NCBI GenBank assembly: GCA_041396985.1
Contig: JAWKXO010000004.1
Coordinates: 310,001 to 374,000, forward strand
Length of the DNA: 64,000 nt
Source: Emcibacteraceae bacterium
GTDB taxonomy: Bacteria > Pseudomonadota > Alphaproteobacteria > Sphingomonadales > Emcibacteraceae
Reading direction: 5' to 3'
Position numbers and translations under genes: made by a program. Shown one piece after another: positions 27,522 through 36,166 of this stretch; position 1 is the first letter of the stretch; every line of letters begins with the position of its first letter. Under the pieces are notes generated by a model that was not told the origin of the DNA, ran no database searches, and worked only from the letters and a program-made list of their open reading frames with translations.

Positions 27522-27547
27522 AAAAGTGTCATAAATGTGACACTTTT
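27522..27547. promoter_or_regulatory. Perfect inverted repeat between chvI and pckA
   Basis: AAAAGTGTCA, loop TAAATG, TGACACTTTT: ten-base arms, midway between the divergent chvI and pckA starts. It contains GTGTCA/TGACAC half-sites suitable for a dimeric regulator; ChvI autoregulation or control of pckA is a reasonable guess. A hairpin role cannot be excluded. Confidence 0.45.
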
Positions 27548-27681
27548 TCCCTTATAAATCAATAGTTTGAAAAATATTCGAAATTTATTTCTCAACTCAG
27601 GATAAAATCTTTATTAATTGTAGTCCTAATAAATCAAAATTTATTATTTGAATTATATTAATTCGAAGAAGAGGAAGTATT

Positions 27682-29286
27682 ATGAATAACGTGGGGAAAT
27701 ACGTCAGCTCCAATGGCGTAGAAAACCAAAAAATTAAGAGTGACAAAAATATTTACTGGAATTTTGGCACTGAACTTTTATATGAGCACACGATCAAAGC
27801 CGGCCTTGGCCATATTACCAATGGTGGTGCACTGGTTGTGGAAACCGGACAACATACCGGAAGAAGTGCCAATGATAAATTTATGGTCGATGAACCCTCT
27901 TCACGGGACAATATCTGGTGGGGCAAAGTCAACAAGGCAATTAGTGAAGAAAATTTCAATAAAGTTGAAGCGAAGATCATTGCCTATCTCAATGAACACG
28001 ATCTTTATGTACAGGACCTGTACGGGGGAACCGATCCCGCCCACAGAATTTCTGTCAGAACCATAAGTCCTTCACCATGGCACAGCCTTTTCATCAGAAA
28101 CCTGCTTGTTAATCCAAATAATGAAGACCTTAAAGGTTTCAAACCGGATTTTACCATTCTCCATGCACCTGACCTGATTGTCGATCCAAAAGAGGTCGGT
28201 ACAAATTCAGGCACAGTCGTCACCATTAACATTGCCAGAAAACTGGTTCTGATTGCCGGCACGTCCTATGCCGGAGAGATCAAGAAGTCAGTCTTTTCTA
28301 TCCTTAACTATCTATTGCCGGAAAAAGGCATTCTGCCAATGCATTGTTCTGCCAATATTGGTAAAGATGGCGATACGGCTATTTTCTTTGGCCTTTCCGG
28401 AACAGGAAAAACAACACTTTCCGCTGATCCTGAGCGTCAGCTTATTGGCGATGATGAACATGGCTGGTCAGATAACAGCGTCTTTAACTTTGAGGGCGGC
28501 TGCTATGCAAAAGTTATTAATTTGAGCGCGGAAGCGGAGCCGGAAATTTATGCGACGACGGCAATGTTTGGCACTGTCCTTGAAAATGTGATCTATGATC
28601 CTGACACCAGGGAAATTGATCTGAATGATAACAGTCTTGCTGAAAATACAAGGGCTGCTTATCCTATCACCTCTATTCCGAATACAACGGAAGGGGCCCC
28701 AGGAGGTGTTCCAAAGAATGTTATTATGCTGACCGCCGATGCCTTCGGTGTCATGCCGCCTATCGCGCGGCTTACCCCGGAACAGGCCATGTATCATTTC
28801 CTTTCCGGCTATACAGCGAAAGTGGCCGGCACAGAAAAAGGATTAAGCAAAGAGCCACAAGCAACATTCTCAACATGTTTTGGTGCGCCCTTTATGCCGC
28901 GCCATCCGTCCGTATACGGCAATCTTTTACGTAAAAAAATCGCTGAAGGTGAGGTCACCTGCTGGCTGGTCAACACTGGCTGGACCGGCGGCGTTTATGG
29001 TGTCGGCAGCAGAATGCCGATTAAATATACACGCGCCCTGCTTCATGCTGCCCTTGACGGGTCCTTAAATAATGGTGAATTCAGGATCGATCAAAATTTC
29101 GGCTTTGAAGTGCCGTTAAGCTGCCCTGGAGTTGATACAGCCGTTCTTGACCCACGGGGGACTTGGGCTGACGCTGCGGCATATGATAAACAGGCTGCTC
29201 ATCTGGTCGGATTATTCAGGAAAAATTTCGTTGAATATGAAGAGCATGTCGACGATGCCGTAAGATCAGCCGGTCCTATAGCCTAA
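27682..29286 (+). CDS. pckA: ATP-dependent phosphoenolpyruvate carboxykinase
   Basis: 534 residues, full length. It converts oxaloacetate and ATP to phosphoenolpyruvate, the first step of gluconeogenesis. Motifs: RSANDKF, MHCSANIGKDGD, the P-loop FFGLSGTGKTTLSAD, LIGDDEHGW for the metal site, and the adenine-binding NTGWTGGVYGVGSRM. Ribosome site AAGAGGAAG. It is divergent from chvI across 238 bases that hold a perfect inverted repeat; a pckA neighbour to ChvI/ChvG is known from rhizobia. A strong terminator follows. Confidence 0.97.
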   Translation: MNNVGKYVSSNGVENQKIKSDKNIYWNFGTELLYEHTIKAGLGHITNGGALVVETGQHTGRSANDKFMVDEPSSRDNIWWGKVNKAISEENFNKVEAKIIAYLNEHDLYVQDLYGGTDPAHRISVRTISPSPWHSLFIRNLLVNPNNEDLKGFKPDFTILHAPDLIVDPKEVGTNSGTVVTINIARKLVLIAGTSYAGEIKKSVFSILNYLLPEKGILPMHCSANIGKDGDTAIFFGLSGTGKTTLSADPERQLIGDDEHGWSDNSVFNFEGGCYAKVINLSAEAEPEIYATTAMFGTVLENVIYDPDTREIDLNDNSLAENTRAAYPITSIPNTTEGAPGGVPKNVIMLTADAFGVMPPIARLTPEQAMYHFLSGYTAKVAGTEKGLSKEPQATFSTCFGAPFMPRHPSVYGNLLRKKIAEGEVTCWLVNTGWTGGVYGVGSRMPIKYTRALLHAALDGSLNNGEFRIDQNFGFEVPLSCPGVDTAVLDPRGTWADAAAYDKQAAHLVGLFRKNFVEYEEHVDDAVRSAGPIA

Positions 29287-29308
29287 TCATAAAAATTAGA
29301 AAAAATTT

Positions 29309-29340
29309 AAGCCCCTGCTATTATTGCGGGGGCTTTTTTT
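29309..29340 (+). terminator. Intrinsic terminator after pckA
   Basis: AAGCCCCTGC, seven-base loop, GCGGGGGCTT and a T-run. It touches the 3' end of the convergent GNAT gene. Confidence 0.88.
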
Positions 29341-29938
29341 ATAGGGTTTTCTTATAAAGTGATACATTTCCTGTATAGGGAATATCCGGATCTATCGGTG
29401 CAGGACGACTACGTTGCGTACGATAACCGTTTTTTTCATACATTTTTACGGCCGGAATATTATTATCAAAAACCAGAAGATGCACAGCATCATACCCTCT
29501 GTTTTTAGCCAGAATTTCCGTATCTTCAAGCATGGCTTCCCCAAAACCGCACCCTCTGAATTCTGGATGAACCGCCAGGCTATCAAGATAGTATTCTCCC
29601 GGAATTGTGTTGGTCAGTTCCTTAAAGACACGGAAATTTTTGGATATTTTTTCCATCTCTTCAGGTGTTCTTTTCCAGGCAACATAAGACAGGGAAACAG
29701 CTGCCAATTTTCCTGATGCTTCAAGAACCCGCATATTTTTATAGGTGTAATAATCTTTGTCACTGGCAATAATCGAAGCCCCAATGTCAAAAGGATCTTC
29801 GCCATTTTTTACCTGACTGGCCCAGTTGGCTAGATCAATGCCATTGGTATTTGGCCCTGACCCCGAATAATTGACCAGTTCAGCAAGTTCCCTTGCATCT
29901 TCAATTCTGGCATCTCTAATGATATGGTTAGGCATCAT
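29339..29938 (-). CDS. GNAT-family N-acetyltransferase
   Basis: 199 residues. The acetyl-CoA-binding motif A reads LAVHPEFRGCGFGEAMLED (R-x-x-G-x-G), followed by HLLVFDNNIPAVKMYEKNGY, the standard end of the GNAT fold. The N-terminus (IIRDARIEDARELAELVNYSG) also fits. The acceptor substrate cannot be told. ATG 29938 was used; a second ATG follows at once. Convergent with pckA and divergent from the J-domain gene. Confidence 0.85.
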   Translation of the reverse strand: MMPNHIIRDARIEDARELAELVNYSGSGPNTNGIDLANWASQVKNGEDPFDIGASIIASDKDYYTYKNMRVLEASGKLAAVSLSYVAWKRTPEEMEKISKNFRVFKELTNTIPGEYYLDSLAVHPEFRGCGFGEAMLEDTEILAKNRGYDAVHLLVFDNNIPAVKMYEKNGYRTQRSRPAPIDPDIPYTGNVSLYKKTL

Positions 29939-30010
29939 TTTTTCGATTTAGTCCTTGTTTATCATTCATAAAAACTGCTAGTTATGCTTTTTTAATGCAA
30001 GGATGAATTA

Positions 30011-30508
30011 ATGTCACGACCCAAATCTTGGACATTTCCCAAATGGGGAGATTATTACAGGGAACGAGACCCGGTTTCAGTGCGTCTTTGTGATTATGAC
30101 GGCTGTGACAATCCTGGCGATTATCCTGCTCCCAAAGCCCCTGACAGCAAAGATAAGTGGTATTTCTGTCAGTCCCATGTTGCCGAATTCAACAAAAACT
30201 GGAATTATTTTGACGGCCTTTCCCGTGAAGAGGCTATGAGGCGCGCCCAGGAAGAACTGCGAACCGCCAAAGGGTATAAGGGCAGCAGCGCCTATATGGG
30301 TGGCGAGACCACATATGGCAAGGAAGAACGCCGGTCAGATGCCCTTGAAATTCTTGATCTGGAAGATGATGCAACAATGGTCGAAATTAAGTCAGCCTAT
30401 CGACGTCTGGTAAAACTTTACCACCCGGATACAAATATGGGTGATGCTGAAAGTGCCATAAAATTTCAGCAGATTAAAGCGGCATATGAAGTCCTGACCG
30501 CTAAATAA
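30011..30508 (+). CDS. Small J-domain protein with N-terminal Cys motif, paralog 1
   Basis: 165 residues. The C-terminal 60 residues are a J domain (DALEILDLEDDATMVEIKSAYRRLVKLYHPDTN) with the HPD tripeptide needed to stimulate DnaK. The N-terminal half has a possible metal-binding motif: LCDYDGCDNPG with C-x4-C, then WYFCQSHVAEFN with C-x2-H. The second paralog at 47525-48016 has the same architecture. No DnaJ zinc-finger or substrate domain is present, so this is a dedicated co-chaperone of unknown client. Confidence 0.85.
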   Translation: MSRPKSWTFPKWGDYYRERDPVSVRLCDYDGCDNPGDYPAPKAPDSKDKWYFCQSHVAEFNKNWNYFDGLSREEAMRRAQEELRTAKGYKGSSAYMGGETTYGKEERRSDALEILDLEDDATMVEIKSAYRRLVKLYHPDTNMGDAESAIKFQQIKAAYEVLTAK

Positions 30509-30527
30509 TTTTTTCCTGAAACAAAGA

Positions 30528-31034
30528 TTACTCAGACAATCTTTCTACAAGATCTTCATAACTGATCCGCCAGCTTTCAAACGGCATATCAGCAATATTG
30601 GCATTATAAAATTTGCTTAAGGATGTAACTTCCGGGCCAATCCAATCCGGAAGGGCAATGCTGTCATTGGCGTTTGCAAGTTCCACTTCTGCGATGATGA
30701 GCCCCTTATTAACCCCTTCAAATATATCCAGCTCCCACGTCATACCGTCAATTTTATATATTTCACGTTTTTTGATAATGGCATAGTGACTGATTGATGA
30801 AAACAGAATGTCCGCTTCTTCTTTTGTGATTTTAAATTCCAGCTCATTTCGCCCCGGCCCTGATTTCTGGGTTTTGATACTCAAGATATACTGATCATCC
30901 CGCTCACGCACACGAACTGTATTGCCGCGCTCCCGGGCGATATAACCTTGTCTGATTTTATAAACTCGATCAGGCTGCTGATCCGGCATCCTGCGGATTA
31001 AAAATTTTCTTTCAATTTCAACACCAAGGGTCAT
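30528..31034 (-). CDS. CYTH-domain protein (class IV adenylate cyclase / triphosphatase-like)
   Basis: 168 residues. The start GVEIERKFLI contains the ExExK signature of the CYTH superfamily, with the paired basic and acidic strands VRVRERDDQYILSIKTQKSG, LEFKI and WELDIFEG. Members hydrolyse inorganic tripolyphosphate or thiamine triphosphate, or make cAMP; small bacterial members like this are mostly triphosphatases. It begins four bases after the class V aminotransferase gene, so the two are likely cotranscribed. Confidence 0.85.
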   Translation of the reverse strand: MTLGVEIERKFLIRRMPDQQPDRVYKIRQGYIARERGNTVRVRERDDQYILSIKTQKSGPGRNELEFKITKEEADILFSSISHYAIIKKREIYKIDGMTWELDIFEGVNKGLIIAEVELANANDSIALPDWIGPEVTSLSKFYNANIADMPFESWRISYEDLVERLSE

Positions 31035-31037
31035 TTC

Positions 31038-32170
31038 CTAAAGCTCACCTTCCAAAACATCGAAAAAGCGGTCAATATCCGCTTTATCATTATAAATATG
31101 CGGAGAAACACGGATGCTATGCCCTCGAATACTGACAAAAATCTTCTTTTCAGCAAGTGCCGGTGCTATATTCGCCGGTACTCCACCCTTAAAATTTATG
31201 CCGATTAAGTTAGGCACGCGTTGTTCCTCACCTGCTACATTAAGGCCAATAGCTGTTGCACGTTTTGCAATATAATCCGTCAGGGTTTTTAAATATTCCG
31301 CTATATTCTCTATCCCCAGACCCAGTAAATATTCAAGGACTGAAGCCGCAATTGGCGCATGAATAAAGTTGCTTTTTCCCCCATATCAAAACGTCGGGCA
31401 CCAGTTTCATAGCCATCCTTATAATCAACCAGCCGGGCAAAATCGTCGGCATCCTTGCGACCGATCCAGCTTTCCTCAAGTGGTTTTCCATCCTGGTTCC
31501 GGGGTGCCACATATAAATATCCGAATGAAAACGGCCCAAGCAGCCATTTATATCCCACAACCACCATATAATCCGGATCAACATCTTTAACGGAAAAGGG
31601 CATCACCCCCAATGTCTGGGACAGGTCAAGCACCAGCGCCGCCCCCACCTTTTTCGTTTTTTTGCTTACAGCGATCAGATCAATTAATGTTCCATTGGTC
31701 CAGTGGGCATTTGCCGTTGCAACAATAGCAGTCTTATTATCGATTGCATTGACCAATGCCTCGGTCCAGTTTCCGTTCTCTGGCCAGCCGACGGTTTCAA
31801 CGATAGCCCCCTTTTCCTCCGCCAGTACGAGCCAGGGATAAATATTTGATGGGAACTGGTCAGCCAGCACAATAATTTTCTGCCCCGCTGAAACAGGAAT
31901 ATTTTTTGCCGCAACAGCAATGCCATAGGAAACGGACGGCACAATTGCCATATCATCCGGCTTGGCACCGATCATTTTTGCCGTAAGATTATAAATTTGA
32001 TCTGGAAGTTCAAAAAATTCACTAATAGCAATGGACCATGGCATCATTTTTTTGGCGACTGCGACCTTGCCAATCTCGACCGCTTTTTTGGTTAATGGCC
32101 CCATATAGGCGGCATTTAAATATGTCACATCGGCAGGTATATCAAATAAGTTTCTTTGGCATTTAAGCAT
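31038..32170 (-). pseudogene. Class V PLP aminotransferase (isopenicillin-N epimerase-like), single frameshift
   Basis: The first frame (32170 to 31310) shows the fold-type I enzyme: YLNAAYMGPL, SVSYGIAVAA, ATANAHWTNGTLIDL, LVLDLSQTLG (Asp for PLP) and the Schiff-base Lys in VVGYKWLLGP. After EKATLF near 31365 the frame is lost and ends in LRLQSLNIYWVWG. One base earlier or later the protein resumes as HAPIAASVLEYLLGLGIEN and runs to a TAG at 31040-31038 through VPNLIGINFKGG and GHSIRVSPHIYND, the normal C-terminus. Joined length is about 377 residues. One missing base explains it. The start has AGGAAA upstream. Substrate unknown. Confidence 0.78.
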
Positions 32171-32183
32171 TATTATTTCCTGA

Positions 32184-33106
32184 TTAAATTCTTGTATTCT
32201 GCGTCAATTTAAGTTCTGTAACCATATCAAATATCTGGGCAATGTCTTTAATATTCTGTTTTATCAGTTCAGGATCATTAAGGTTATAGCTCCCTCCTTC
32301 AAACGCGTTTCCGTTTCTTTTGATCGCCATATATATGGATCCATCCTTAAACGCCAGCTGCAACTGCTTTATATTGGGAAGCCGGGAAAATTCAAGAAGC
32401 CGCTCCATAAATGTCGGGGTCAGCAAATACCTCGCTTCCACCTGGTCTGTGGAATAGACCTCAAACTCACTTTCAAAAACACTGTCTTCCAGCTTCACCC
32501 GTTCACCGGATCTTGTCCAGCCGGTCAGAAAATTACCGATTGCCGTGTGATCCTTGGTAATAATGGTTTGGCCCTTAAAATTTTTATGAAAATTAAACTG
32601 AACCAGAAAACCGTTAAAAACAGTTGTTGTTGTCCTTCGACCCTTGCTATCCTTGCTTACCGTGATCAGTTTTGCTTCGAACAGTTGAAAATCGACATCC
32701 TCAATTTTTCCGGAAATCTGATCTTCCAGCGTTTTTTCATCATATCCCGGAATGATCGAAAGCTGATCAAACGGTACGATCACATGTGAAGAGGGTGTCA
32801 TTAGATATTCAAGGCCGATATTATGACAAAGTGCCGGCATTAGCTCCCTTTTTGCTTCTCGTCTTATGACGGCCATTCTGCGGTAAAAAAACATACAGAC
32901 GATGAAAGACAGCCCGACAGAAATTTGAAATAAATCAGTATCACCCTGAGTAAGCAAAATTAAGATAACAATTAAGCCGCAAATAAATACGGCACCAAGA
33001 AAGGTTTTAAAGGCTCGCTGCCTTTTGCCTCCAACTCATCCAGCAAAGGCTTAAAACCGCTCCCGTCAAATGAATGCAGCAATTGCCGCATGTCATCAAT
33101 TGTCAT
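32184..33106 (-). pseudogene. DUF3137 membrane protein, single frameshift near the N-terminus
   Basis: The long frame (32957 to 32184) starts with a transmembrane segment (LFQISVGLSFIVCMFFYRR) and continues with the DUF3137 body: EDVDFQLFEAKL, FNGFLVQFNFHKNF, FEVYSTDQVEARYLLTPTFMERL. Upstream, another frame encodes MTIDDMRQLLHSFDGSGF and LLDELEAK, and the link AFKTFLGAVFICGLIVILILLTQGD (read here in two parts) is a first transmembrane segment; a base is missing in the AAAAGG near 33030. DUF3137 proteins are often encoded with LemA, as here, 12 bases downstream of lemA. Function unknown. Confidence 0.72.
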
Positions 33107-33118
33107 GTCTTTTTGCCT

Positions 33119-33681
33119 TTAAAGATAATCTGCAGCGTCCACCGGTTTGCGGTCTGCTTCATCCACTTCAAAATAGGGCATCGCTTTAATTCCAAGCATA
33201 TTGGCGATTATGCTGCTTGGAAAATTTCCACCAGATTTTTCAGATCCGTAACCGCTGAATTATAAAACCGCCGTGCTGCAGAAATATGCCCTTCAACCTC
33301 TTCATAGGTTTCCTGAGCCCTGACCATGGTTTCCTGCGATTTCAGATCCGGATAATTTTCGGCAACCGCGAACAAATTCATCATTGCAGACTGTAGCTGT
33401 TTGCTGGCTTCAAGATGCTGGGCGACTTCTTCAGGATTGTTTTTATCATAATCACTTGCTGAAATGGTTCTCATTTGCGTTACTTTTGTCAGCACCGCAT
33501 CTTCATGTTCCATAAATTTTTTGGCAATTTTCAGAATGTTGGGAACCAGATCATGCCTTTTCTTAAGCTGCACATCTATTGATGAGAGGGCTTCTAGAGC
33601 ATAGTTTCTTTGTTTTATCAGGCGAAGATAAAAATAATAGCAAATGCCGGCTATTGCGAGCAAACCAATCAGTAGAACCAC
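33119..33681 (-). pseudogene. LemA family protein, single frameshift near the C-terminus
   Basis: The open frame (33681 to 33208) has an N-terminal transmembrane segment and the long helical LemA body: RNYALEALSSIDVQLKKRHDLVPNIL, ENYPDLKSQETM, ISAARRFYNSAVTDLKN. It ends prematurely as EIFQAA. Restoring one A in GGAAATTTT (about 33225) gives ENFPSSIIANMLG, then IKAMPYFEVDEADRKPV and a TAA at 33121-33119, the usual LemA C-terminus. The full protein would be about 187 residues. LemA proteins sit at the inner membrane with the N-terminus outside; their role is unclear. Confidence 0.8.
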
Positions 33682-33704
33682 AATAATATCCTTTCTAGAA
33701 AAAA

Positions 33705-34466
33705 TTATTTTTGTGGGATCAGCCCCTTCAGCTTCTCCCCGACCTGGTCAGCGACTTTACCTTCCAACTCCTTAACAACATTTCCTGCAGCGTCATTTAC
33801 CTTGTTTTTGACATCACCAAGCATTTCACTTTGTGCCACCTGACTTACACTTTTATTAACAACACCGAAAATCTGCTTTAGAACATCCGTAGCAATTGCC
33901 CCGTTTTCGCGTTTTCCAATATCAGCAATGTCAAGATTGGGGAGGGTTACACCCGCACCACGGCCACCAACCAGGTCACTGGCAATTTGAACTTTAGTTC
34001 CATTGATATAGACATGATCAATGATATATTTCAGTTCGCTGTCATCGCTGCTTTCAAGGCCCAGATCAGCTACATATTTATCCACATTTTCCTGAATTTT
34101 ACCAATATTGTTACCTTTGGTACCGATTTCATAAATCATATCCGGTGCATCAAGACGTATTTCATTAATATGAATAACATCTGACGTCAGACTTTTAATA
34201 TCCAGCTTAACGCTCATATTATCAATTTTAAAGGCATGTGATGATTTAAAACCTTCAGGATTGCCAATGACAAGTCCAGTAACAGATGCAGCACCATTGG
34301 CAGGATCAAGATCAACTTTGGCCAATTCAACATCCGCTCCAATAATTGGCGGCACATAGGTGATAACCCCATGCCTGATCATATCTCCCGCATTTGAAGA
34401 TAAATAGAACATGGCCCCGCCGCCAATAACCACCAAAACCAGAATACCGATTAAAAGTTTTTTCAT
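33705..34466 (-). CDS. AsmA-like membrane-anchored protein
   Basis: 253 residues. One N-terminal transmembrane helix (LLIGILVLVVIGGGAMFYL) anchors a periplasmic domain with the repeating beta-groove pattern of AsmA-type proteins (VELAKVDLDPANGAASVTGLVIGNPEGF, IHINEIRLDAPDMIYEI). It is much shorter than AsmA/TamB lipid-transport proteins, so a full lipid bridge is unlikely. The C-terminal 60 residues are helical (VLKQIFGVVNKSVSQVAQSEM...). It precedes lemA by 23 bases on the same strand. Function unknown. Confidence 0.65.
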   Translation of the reverse strand: MKKLLIGILVLVVIGGGAMFYLSSNAGDMIRHGVITYVPPIIGADVELAKVDLDPANGAASVTGLVIGNPEGFKSSHAFKIDNMSVKLDIKSLTSDVIHINEIRLDAPDMIYEIGTKGNNIGKIQENVDKYVADLGLESSDDSELKYIIDHVYINGTKVQIASDLVGGRGAGVTLPNLDIADIGKRENGAIATDVLKQIFGVVNKSVSQVAQSEMLGDVKNKVNDAAGNVVKELEGKVADQVGEKLKGLIPQK

Positions 34467-34595
34467 TTTTCGTCTCCTACTCGCATTTAAATCAGTTTCA
34501 CTTATTAGTGGTTTAATTGCAACTATTAATAACTTGACCTTTGGCAGTTTATTAACAACAATCTATAATGAATATAAAGATTAAGAGGCAGAGTA

Positions 34596-35636
34596 ATGGG
34601 CATTTTATCATATACTGGCGGATTGGGACTGATCGTACTTTCGGTTTATATTATGGTTGTCGGCCGTGACCTTATTGTCCCGTTTCTGATCAGTGTCGTG
34701 ATCTGGTATCTGATAAATACACTTGCCGATTATTATCATAAGGTAAAAATAAACAATCGCGCCCTGCCAAAGGCTGTCTGTTTTATTGCCGCCTTACTCA
34801 CCATGATTACCGCTCTTTATCTGCTGGTGAATATGATCGGTGATAATATTCATAATGTAAAAGCAGCCGCACCGGTTTATCAGGAAAATCTGCTTAAACT
34901 TTCCGATCGAATTTACGATCTTTTCGGTATTGAAAACCAGCCCAATCTTACCCAGCTTCTTGGCCAGATCAATCTGCGGCCATTTATAAGCAATATTGCC
35001 GGCACCATGGCCGGAATTGCCGGCAATGCCGGATTGATCCTTATTTATGTATTGTTTATTTTCCTCGAACAGGCCAGTTTTAAAGCCAAACTTGATGCCT
35101 TGCTTAAGGGCTCAAAACATTCCGAAACTGTCACAGAAATTATCAGCGCGGTTTCAATTAAAATTGAAAAATATGTTGCCATAAAAACATTTGTCAGCAT
35201 GCTGACCGGGGTCGCCTGTTACATAGTGCTTATCCTGAATGATGTTGATTATGCCAGCTTCTGGGCTTTTATAATTTTTCTTTTAAACTATATACCAACT
35301 GTCGGGTCCATGCTTGCGGTTTTATTTCCGGCATTGCTCAGTCTTGTTCAGTTTCCGACCTTTACACCATTTTTAATTATTATATCTTCACTTGGGCTCA
35401 TTCAGGTGCTCATTGGCAATATTCTTGAACCCAGACTTATGGGGAATTCGCTGAACTTAAGCCCGCTAGTTGTCATGCTGTCACTGGCCGTATGGGGAAG
35501 CATCTGGGGCATAGCCGGTATGTTCCTGAGCGTTCCGTTCACAGTGATCCTGATGATCATATTCTCAGAATTTCCAAAAACAAAACCAATTGCCATCATC
35601 CTTTCCCATGATGGCAAAATCGGATCGATCAGATAA
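34596..35636 (+). CDS. AI-2E family transporter (PerM/YdiK-like permease)
   Basis: 346 residues with about seven or eight transmembrane segments arranged as the family: two helices at the N-terminus (ILSYTGGLGLIVLSVYIMVVG, LIVPFLISVVIWYLINTL), one after a basic loop, an extracytoplasmic helical segment, then four or five helices ending in SLAVWGSIWGIAGMFLSVPFTVI. The late motif GNILEPRLMGNSLNLSPLVV is characteristic. Members export autoinducer-like compounds or exchange ions; the substrate here is unknown. Divergent from the AsmA-like gene. Confidence 0.85.
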   Translation: MGILSYTGGLGLIVLSVYIMVVGRDLIVPFLISVVIWYLINTLADYYHKVKINNRALPKAVCFIAALLTMITALYLLVNMIGDNIHNVKAAAPVYQENLLKLSDRIYDLFGIENQPNLTQLLGQINLRPFISNIAGTMAGIAGNAGLILIYVLFIFLEQASFKAKLDALLKGSKHSETVTEIISAVSIKIEKYVAIKTFVSMLTGVACYIVLILNDVDYASFWAFIIFLLNYIPTVGSMLAVLFPALLSLVQFPTFTPFLIIISSLGLIQVLIGNILEPRLMGNSLNLSPLVVMLSLAVWGSIWGIAGMFLSVPFTVILMIIFSEFPKTKPIAIILSHDGKIGSIR

Positions 35637-35680
35637 TCAAGAAAAAATAATAAGAAAAATAAATTTATGGCTGACTGGGC

Positions 35681-36004
35681 TTATTTTTTACAAAATAATT
35701 CAGATGTCAGATCAATAAATTTTTCAACCCGCCTATCGCTAATAGAGTAATATATCTGTTGCCTGTCCCGGCGTCTGGCCAAAATACCCTGTCCACGCAT
35801 TTTACTTAAATGCTGGGATAATGCTGATTGGGAAATATCAAGCTTCTTTTCCAGATCGCTGACACATAATTCGCCTTTCATTAATCGTCCAAGTATGATC
35901 AGCCTGTTTGGATTTGCCAAAGTTTTAAGAAATTCAGCAGCCATTCCGGAAATTTGTATGATTTCCGTACCTTCTGCACATTTTCCCTCACCCAATTTAT
36001 TCAT
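35681..36004 (-). CDS. ArsR-family winged-helix transcriptional regulator
   Basis: 107 residues. DNA-binding motif SDLEKKLDISQSALSQHLSKMRGQGILARRRDRQQIYYSISD is a complete winged helix-turn-helix. The metal-binding ELCVCDL of classical ArsR is changed to ELCVSDLE, leaving a single Cys, so metal sensing of the ArsR type is unlikely; redox or sulfide sensors of this family use two Cys and here Cys25-like positions are few. Its targets may be the AI-2E gene (convergent) or the leucine cluster upstream, but there is no direct evidence. Confidence 0.85.
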   Translation of the reverse strand: MNKLGEGKCAEGTEIIQISGMAAEFLKTLANPNRLIILGRLMKGELCVSDLEKKLDISQSALSQHLSKMRGQGILARRRDRQQIYYSISDRRVEKFIDLTSELFCKK

Positions 36005-36141
36005 TCAGTTAAACCTAACATATTAATTTCATTAAACTTTTACTAAAATTCTTTAGATTGTTTAATAATCGTTAATATTAGTTAATAAAGTCTTAACAAA
36101 ATAAATTTTTTAGCCGCTAAATAAAAATATTTTTAAAAGAG

Positions 36142-36166
36142 AAAAAGAGCAGAACCCCTAGGGTTC
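36142..36166 (-). terminator. Weak intrinsic terminator after the leucine cluster
   Basis: On the minus strand GAACCC, TAG, GGGTTC, four bases and a T5 run. The stem is short and overlaps the ivd stop codon. Confidence 0.5.
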
